Positions 57,191-64,000 of a stretch of 64,000 bases of DNA are shown in pieces. Location: positions 406,137-470,136 of the forward strand of contig JAJVDF010000140.1 of NCBI GenBank assembly GCA_022410635.1, in the 5' to 3' direction. The notes below the pieces were generated by a model. The model had not been told where the DNA came from. It ran no database searches and saw only the letters and a program-made list of their open reading frames with translations. Within the stretch, counting starts at the first letter, position 1; every line of letters begins with the position of its first letter. The position numbers were made by a program, and so were the translations under genes. Source of the stretch: Tretioscincus oriximinensis. Lineage: Eukaryota > Chordata > Lepidosauria > Squamata > Gymnophthalmidae.

Positions 57191-57889
57191 ATGGAATCAC
57201 ATTGTTCCTATCTCTCACAGGGATGTTGAGAAATAAAATGCAGAGGAAAGAAGTCATACTGTGAATCTCGTAAACACTACCCCCGAAAGTTACTTTTTTT
57301 CCTCTGTATCTTCTCAAATGGACTTCCATGCATTTCCCCAAGCCTTAAAGTCGGTGTGATAGTTGCAAAAATACAATTTTCCTAAATTTGCCATTACTCT
57401 GTAAAAATAAAAAACGTGCATCAAAAAAATCTAATAGAAAAAAAATGCAATCAGGTGCCACACTATTACCAGTATTAATTGATCCTAAGTTTATGTTCTA
57501 AATGCAAATATAAAATGCTAAGTAACAATGTTTTAAATTGGTTGGCAAGTTTTCAACTGTTTTGATTCTGAAAGATCTCCGTAGGAAGTTTCAAGCAGTC
57601 AATAATTAACTTATTGCTTATTATTTAAAAATATACCTGAAACAAAATAGAGCTATATACAGGTTTTTTTTTAACAACACTTGTAATCTGGTTGAGCCAT
57701 TTATACAGAAACAGTAATTCCTTGGAACCAAATGTTTGCTTTAGAATATGCACCAAATTCCTCTGTATCATTGAGAGATTCAAAATAAGAAACATAAGCC
57801 ATTTTTGGACAGGTTTCGGCCCTGTGCTCATACAGTGGACATTTTCTGTGAAGAATTCATGAGAGCACATGCTTAGATAGATTAGTTTG

Positions 57890-57995
57890 TATCACTTTTC
57901 TGGAACAGGATTTCATCCCTACATCTTGGGGAGTGCCATAGATGGTCTCAGGGTGGTTAACAATAAAATCACAATTCACATGTTAAAAACAGCTA
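57890..57995 (-). mobile_element. L2-type tail fragment
   Basis: GATGGTCTCAGGGTGGTTAA CAATAAAATC resembles the reversed L2 tail at 61195 (GGTGGTCTCAGGGTAGCC). Confidence 0.4.
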
Positions 57996-59887
57996 AATCT
58001 AAAAATAGAGAAGAACATAGCCCTGAGATAGTCCTGTGTTTTAGGCTCCATTTGGATGGAGGCATAATAGTTGTCTAGTGTCACTACTGTCCAACAGACT
58101 AAGACAGTATGGTTCAAGACTTCCAGGTGTTTAAACTATAACTATCATCAGCCTTAACTAGCATAGTTTTGCTTAGGGAATTGACAACAGCAGTAGTTTA
58201 AACCAAATGGACAGGATTCCCAGAAAAAAGGAAAACAGGAGTTCTGCATCTTTAATTAATGTGAAAAACAGGAAATTTCAGTAGGTACTACTGGCATTAT
58301 AAGCCACGCCTACTGAAATTGCTTCTTTTTTTACAACCGTTAAAGATGCTCTTGTCCTCCTTTTTCTGGTAACCTTGCATATGGACAGGAGGTTATGGAA
58401 AATATTCTCTGAAGGCCAAAAATTTGAAAATGGCTTTAACACAATGCTATTCATCATCCCTGAACATTGTTCAAGACTAAATACCACTTCATGATTATTA
58501 TTAAATTTTGCTATCTCTTATGGAATGCCAAGTATAGAGATCAAATAAACACAGATGTCAAATATTCATAGAATATGTTAACGGAATATTCAATGTGTTA
58601 CAGAAAAGCCAGAGTATTATTTTCCATTAAAATTCAGGAAGCCAAGGTTTTAGGAGCATTTGGGGAGCAAATAGCTTGCTGCTTGAATTTAAATTAACCA
58701 GGCACACCTGTGGCCTGCTTAAAAAACACGAAACAATTTTCTTGCCCTCCAGAGAGTGAGTGAGCAAGACAGAGAACAAAATCTTCTACATTTATCAAGG
58801 TATTCCAAAGGTATTTCAGTCACACTTGCCTTTATGGGTCATTAATATTTTACTGCACATAGTTTTGAGCTTTACACATCAGAAAGAACAACTATGTGCT
58901 TGTTGTCATGATAACCTATCCTTAGGGGAAAGGGAGGGCAATGGAGTTGAGAAGTTAGATTTCATGCCCTGGAATTCCATGAAGTGGTCAAACAAAATGG
59001 CAGGACTTTGCTCTATAATACTTCACCTTTTATGTTGTTGTTGGTCTGACAAGCATCTCTATGTAACTCTCTTGGCAGAGATTCAATAATGGTTTATCAT
59101 TGCCTATTTCTAAGTAGTGTCTGGGGATTGGATTGGGAACTCTCTGCTTTCCAGTCAGTTTGATGTATCACTGACCATTTATACACAATTACAGATCAAA
59201 GTTGATTTCAATGAAATGGCCAAAGTAGTGTGACAATGAATTGGTTATGGAAACAGATTCCATTATGAGATGGTAATCTTGGTTAAAAGGAGCATCTCCA
59301 GTAATTTCTGTGGCTTAAAATGCAAAAAGGGGATGCACACAAGCAATTCCAGGTTACCACAATTTCTGACATGGCTTGTGCTACCATAGAACGGCATGTG
59401 GATAGCAAGTTCCTTGGAGCCTTTTTCTTCAACAGAATATGGCCAAATGCATTTTGAACATGTAACTTAGGTCCCATGATTAGATACACTGTGAGTGAAG
59501 CACAAGCATCTGAGTCCTAACCTAATTATTCAATAATCCAAGAAAATAAGCAAAACTTTTAAAGGCACAAAAGATAAAGACCTCCTTCAGATGAGCTGTT
59601 TAAATCTGGAATTTATTTTAAACCCAGTAACCCAATTGCCAGTCCATGCTCACCTTTCTATGTTACCACAGTGAGATGCTGACATATCTATGGGAAATTA
59701 TATTCCCACTCCATTATCCACCAGAGAATCCATGTGCAATCTGATTGGTTGCTCTTCCCCCTCCGCTCACACTTCTGAGCCCCAGTGCACATATCTTGTC
59801 TCAAATGTCGGCTGAATTCTTGTCTTTTCCTGCCTGTTTTTAGGCATACTTGCCTTTGGGGAAAAGAGAAGCCTGCATGCAGTTTGA

Positions 59888-60118
59888 TGAAAAGCTAGTT
59901 TGGTGAAGTGGTTAGCATGTTGGATTTGCATCTGGAAGTCTCCCGGTTTGATTCCTCACTCCTCCATGAAAGCCAGTTGGGTGACCTTTGTGCGCCAACC
60001 TATGGTTGGCTGCCCTGAGACCTTCAGATATAGAGCAAGATTAAACAAACAAACAAACAAACACGCACGCACGCACGCACGCACGCACGTACGCACACAC
60101 ACACACACACATACATAA
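59888..60118 (+). mobile_element. tRNA SINE with (AAAC)n(GCAC)n(CA)n tail
   Basis: The head TTTGGTGAAGTGGTTAGCAT and B-box-like GGTTTGATTCC are followed by GAAAGCCAGTTGGGTGACC. The tail CCTATGGTTGGCTGCCCTGA matches 5818. The 3' array changes from AAAC (60044) to GCAC to CA units (60118). Confidence 0.88.
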
Positions 60119-60309
60119 ATGCAAGGCCTTCATGTAACTATCACAGCTATAGCAAACCACTGGCTGGAACTGACCAAAAATTATCATGTAACATTTCTAA
60201 ATTTGACTATGCACAGAATATATTCATGAATGCCTTTTAGATTAAATATTGTTTTAAATGCTTTTATACAGAATTCTCTATACATGCCAGAGTGCTCATC
60301 CATATAACC

Positions 60310-60450
60310 TCTTTGTTGTTGTCATTGGGTACCATCAGGTCCTGGGCAACTCTTGGTTGACTGCATGGGAACCTCCTTGAGTATTTCCATGCAGCTTTCT
60401 TGGAAGAGATACAAAAATGGTTTGCCATTGCCAACTTCTGGAATGAGACC
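60310..60450. repeat. Possible old SINE/RTE-type fragment
   Basis: GTTGTTGTCATTGGGTACC, then GAGATACAAAAATGGTTTGC CATTGCC. A shorter similar piece is at 59030-59110 (GGTTTATCATTGCC). This resembles the common amniote GGTTTGCCATTGCC tail; weak. Confidence 0.35.
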
Positions 60451-61159
60451 CTTTACTTTGTAGACTGACTGCAGTACCATTGAACTCAGCCCCTGCTTGT
60501 CTCTTTACACTCCTGCAATCTCAGCTTTTCCACCCGTTTTAGTTCAAGCAGGCATCAACTCTTGCAAAAGAGCCTTCTACTTGTGCAGGAGTTCTGTGCT
60601 GATAGTGGTATTTTGACTGCCATCTGGAGAACAGACTGCCTGCCAAGGACACAGAAGTTGCTTATTGATGTTTCTGTGATGGAAATCGGAAGAGATTAGT
60701 TTCTCTCTGGTTGTGTGTTTCCTCACAGCTTTTTATAGATATATCTCGAGGTGCTTAATTTATGGTGGAGCTATCAGTGGAAGTCTTTGGCATAGGCATC
60801 CAACCCCCTACTCAACTGAATTAGCAGAACAGCACCACGTGCACATTGTCATATAAAAAGCCACCCACAAGACTAATAACACAGCAGAATAAAATTGCCT
60901 TACTGCAGCATTGGGTACTATGCAAAAATATCAATACAAAGCTGTGCCTGTAGTTCATAATAAAAACAACACGTACAACAAAAGAGAAAGAAGCGGAAGG
61001 AAGGAGAGGCATTTTACATGATCTGGGATCTCACCAAATAACAAGGAAAAAGGCTGACTTTCCCTAGAAATGCTGAGTTTTCCCACTGTAGACTAAAAAG
61101 GAGCCCACATAAAAGTTGATCAATCTGGTAATATACTGAACTAGGCTGCATCAAACATT

Positions 61160-61800
61160 AGTTTTGCCAGTGTTTATTTTATTTATTTATATTCAGCGCT
61201 AAACTAGGTGGTCTCAGGGTAGCCCATAACAGAAAAAAATAATAAAACCAGTCAAAATTGAATTTCTAAAAAACTCTGAAAGTGCCTGCATTGGGAGAGG
61301 ATGTTATTCTCCCAACCAAAGGTCAGGCATGCCTTCTCCAGGTGTCTAAACACATAGAGTAAAAGTGTCTGATGTGCCTCAGAGGAAAGACCATTCCATA
61401 ACCTTGGGATTATCATTGAGAATATCCCCTCACCTTTTTATTTGCTGAAGATGGTAAGGCTATTGAGAGGGCGTGGGCCAGTCTCTGTAGGAAGAGGTGT
61501 TCCTGATATTTGAAGTCCAAGCCATTTAGTGTCCTATAAGTCAATGTTAATATCATAAACTGGGCTTGGTAGCGAACGGGCAGCTGGAGTTCACTTGCGA
61601 TCAGCGCAGTATGCATCCAATCAGTTGTGCCAGTTAGCAGCTTAGCTGCTGCATTTTACACCTGTTGCAGCTCCAAGGGCGCATAAAGCGCATTACAATA
61701 ATCCCATCTGGAAGCTATCAGAAAGTGGAGTGCTGTAGCCAGGTTGTCTCTATTCAAAAAGGCGAAGCAGCTGCATTTGGAGTACCAGCTGTAGCTCTTA
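61160..61800 (-). mobile_element. L2 LINE 3' end
   Basis: The minus strand at 61413-61616 encodes LPVRYQAQFMILTLTYRTLN and GLDFKYQEHL, the L2 motif WLPVRYRIQFKILxLTYKAL. On plus, GCAGCTGGAGTTCACTTGCG and GCGCATTACAATAATCCCAT are also typical. The tail lies at 61165-61230. Broken frame. Confidence 0.85.
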
Positions 61801-61805
61801 GATAT

Positions 61806-61895
61806 AGACATAAGAACATAAGAGAACAGAAGAGGAGCCCATCTAGTCCAGCATTCTGTCTCACATAGTGGCTCACCAATTGTATTAGGACAGTC
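61806..61895 (-). mobile_element. CR1 3' end fragment
   Basis: AGAACATAAGAGAACAGAAG, GCCCATCTAGTCCAGCATTC and ACCAATTGTATTAGGACAG; abuts the L2 remnant. Confidence 0.8.
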
Positions 61896-63054
61896 ATGTT
61901 CATATTAGAATATGTTCAATTAGCGTAACAACAGATAAGCAAATAGTGATCAGAAAAGCCTTGGATCTCAGTTGACATTCCAAAATTTAACCCAGACCCA
62001 TCAAGTTGGTTGTAAGAAATATGTCATTATAAAACCTTTCTTTTTTTGCAAGGGTGATGGTGTGTGAATTTCTAGTAATGGGTGTATGTCTCATAGCACT
62101 TTTGAGAGAAAGATAAACAGCAGGAGCATTTGTAGATTAATGCNTTTCTGAGACCCTTTTGCTTGAAATTCTACCACAATTGGGAGATAAACATTCTCAT
62201 CCAATGGACTATGCTTATAGGCTATGGGTGAGCATCCTGCAACTTATAAATGTCTTGGTGCTGGTCTAAGTAGAAATCAATTTAATTTGAACCACCACCA
62301 CCCCCAGCATACACTGGTTTGACTATGTAAAGTGCTACTGATCATCTCCCATGTGGCCATGTTAGCAAGTTTTAAAGTATAAATCCCTCACTAGAAAGAG
62401 CTCTTTCTTGTTTTCTAGGCGGCCGTCTCTTAACATACCAATTCATCCATGTTGTCAAACTTCCCTTNCACTCCTTTTCTCTCTTTTCACAGAACTATTT
62501 TCATTTTGGAATTTTATGACTCTACAAAACTCTAGGGGTGGACATAAATTATTGCAAATGGGTCTCAAGGTGAGGGGAGGCACAACCACGGCAGCTGAAC
62601 ATAAGAGTTCATTTGTGTTCCCTTCATCCACCCTACCCCACCCCATATTTGGCGCTTTATCAAAGGAGAATAGAAGCTTTTCTTTGCTTCATCCTCAATA
62701 GTTAACCCTGTTTCAAGGACTGACAGATGTAATGAAAAAAGGAGAGCAGAGTGCTTCTGAAATGTCATTGTGTCATTTTTGGAGTTTCCCCTTAAAATGT
62801 CTAGATTAGTTAGTCCCTGTGGGCAGGGGTAGAGTAGGATTGCCGACCCAAAATCTGGGAGTCCACCTGCCTTTCCTCCTCCTTCCAAAAAGGTCTGCAA
62901 TTGTGGGTTTAATCCTCCCATGGCCCTTGTTCTTCTCTCCTTCTCTCCTTTCCATCCCCTGGCACTAACCAGCCCAGTGAAGTGCAGTTTCACTGCCCAT
63001 CCTTATGTGGGAGCATAGATAATACTATGATCATTTGTTTTAATTATCTCTAAA

Positions 63055-63182
63055 ACTGCATCTGAAGAAGTAGACGTGTCTATGAAAGTTTATGCCACCA
63101 ACCTTTCTCCTGTTAGTCTCAAAGTGCTACTAGCTCCTTTGTTGGACTTTCTACCAGACTTACACAGCTATTTCTCTGAAAT
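63055..63182 (+). mobile_element. Penelope-like terminal repeat copy
   Basis: GCATCTGAAGAAGTAGACGT, GTCTATGAAAGTTTATGCC, TTAGTCTCAAAGTGCTACTA and CAGACTTACACAGCTATTTC. CTGAAGA, the TAGAC/GTCTA hairpin and GAAA are intact. Confidence 0.7.
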
Positions 63183-63214
63183 TTAAAACTAAGATTCATT
63201 TTGGTTTGTCCATT

Positions 63215-63330
63215 CAATACATTTTTATTTATTTATTTTATTCAAGGATTTATATTCTGCCTTTCACCAAATATCCCAGGACATGTTTCAGAAATAAAAC
63301 CATAAAAACACATTAGGTTTTTTTTAATTA
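63215..63330 (-). mobile_element. L2-type tail
   Basis: TTTTATTTATTTATTTTATT CAAGGATTTATATTCTGCC, a reversed L2 3' tail. Confidence 0.5.
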
Positions 63331-63594
63331 AAAGGGTCATACCCTCACTCCCTGCTAAAAAGCTACACAATGTAAGTGCCTGGCCCTCCTGCATACTTCT
63401 ACCACCTGTATTGCTGCAAGTGGAAGAACTATCAAAAGGTCTTCTCCATGGGATCTTAGTGCATGGGTAGGTTTATATTTGAGAATGTGCTTCTTCATAT
63501 AACCAATTATTTTTAAGAAATAATTTTTAGATGACAGTTGTTTTTAAGAAAATGACAAACAAATACAAGCATGTTAAAGCCCACTTGCTCCCAG

Positions 63595-63900
63595 AATATT
63601 GTTGCTCGTATCCCTTTTGGCAGAAGGGAATTTCTCACAATGAAGGATTAGAAGATTACATGGGTGATGAAACTGCAAGGGAATAGATTTAGATTAGATA
63701 TCAGAAAAAACTTTCTAACAGTCAAGGTGATAAACCTTTGGAACAGTTTGCCACAGGAGGTGGTGAGTTCGCCTTCTCTGGAAGTCTTCAAACAGAGACT
63801 GGACAGTCATCTGTCTGGGATGGTTTAATGAATCCTGCATCGAGCAGGGGGTTGGACCCGATGACCCTGGAGGTCCCTTCCAACTCTATGATTCTATGTT
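63595..63900 (+). mobile_element. CR1 3' UTR and terminus
   Basis: CTTTGGAACAGTTTGCCACA, GGTTGGACCCGATGACCCTG and the CR1-specific end CCAACTCTATGATTCTATG at about 63880-63898, the diagnostic ATTCTATG terminus. A different CR1 subfamily from those at 41225 and 27530. Confidence 0.93.
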
Positions 63901-64000
63901 AGTCGTAACCAACCACTATTGTATTCAGGGACTTCTGAAACTCTCTGCTCCAAGTGGAGCTCAAGAGGGTAAGACGTGCGCACAGCACATTTGGAACTCT

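Larger units (their letters stand above)
53256..64000 (-). other. SKAP1: SKAP1 upstream intron (partial)
   Basis: Intronic or upstream sequence. Named contents: CR1 ends (53740, 61806, 63595), a foldback element (54440-54670), L2 elements (54990-55650, 61160-61800, smaller tails at 57890 and 63215), a SINE with tetranucleotide tail (59888-60118), a GGTTC-type repeat (56740-57190) and a Penelope-like copy (63055). Stretches 55660-56400, 57200-57880, 58000-59880, 60120-61150 and 61900-63050 show no exon I can recognise. N-terminal SKAP1 exons were sought without success. Confidence 0.65.

Noticed and set aside
57625..57700. CAG acceptor-like site near 57640 as an N-terminal SKAP1 exon
   Set aside because: No SKAP1-like residues and no donor in a fitting phase.
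53256..64000. Search for the N-terminal SKAP1 exons
   Set aside because: No stretch gave recognisable SKAP1 residues with splice sites; they are short and poorly conserved, so absence is not certain.

Overview
This is vertebrate genomic DNA, most likely from a squamate reptile (a lizard; possibly a gecko, which I cannot prove). It is AT-rich and mostly intronic. It carries a sauropsid repeat mix: CR1, L2 and L1 LINE remnants, tRNA-derived SINEs with trinucleotide tails, hAT-like and other short DNA transposons, and a family resembling the ends of Penelope-like elements. There are no bacterial or viral genes.

The one host gene I can support is SKAP1 (SKAP55, a T-cell adaptor), on the minus strand. 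I rebuilt seven consecutive internal coding exons, at 53181-53255, 51881-51964, 47749-47873, 44189-44252, 40201-40431, 21143-21205 and 11211-11320 (752 bp of coding sequence over about 42 kb). Every exon has AG/GT borders and all codon phases join. Together they encode the end of the N-terminal region, the whole PH domain, the acidic tyrosine-containing linker and the first part of the SH3 domain. The N-terminal exons should lie beyond position 64000. The last exon (rest of SH3, stop, 3' UTR) should lie before position 1; I searched 1-11210 for it without success.

Layout: 1-11210 is the intron after the first SH3 exon, with several SINEs, a hAT MITE and an L2 piece. 11321-21142 is an intron with a nested CR1, two SINEs, long purine tracts and an inverted Penelope-like pair. 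21206-40200 is the largest intron here (19 kb), with two L1 3' ends, CR1 pieces, a diverged tandem duplication and trinucleotide arrays. 40432-53180 holds the closely spaced PH-domain exons; two have transposons within about 50 nt of the 5' splice site. 53256-64000 is the upstream intron, with L2, CR1 and SINE remnants.

Main points for a second look: a Penelope-like terminal family with a hammerhead-like CTGAAGA...GAAA core; a small TIR element family with one copy ending 28 nt from a splice donor; apparent loss of the RK pair of the RKxxYxxY ADAP-binding motif; SINE families that share or swap tails and carry long homopurine arrays; and a sharp change in ambiguous-base density near 30 kb.
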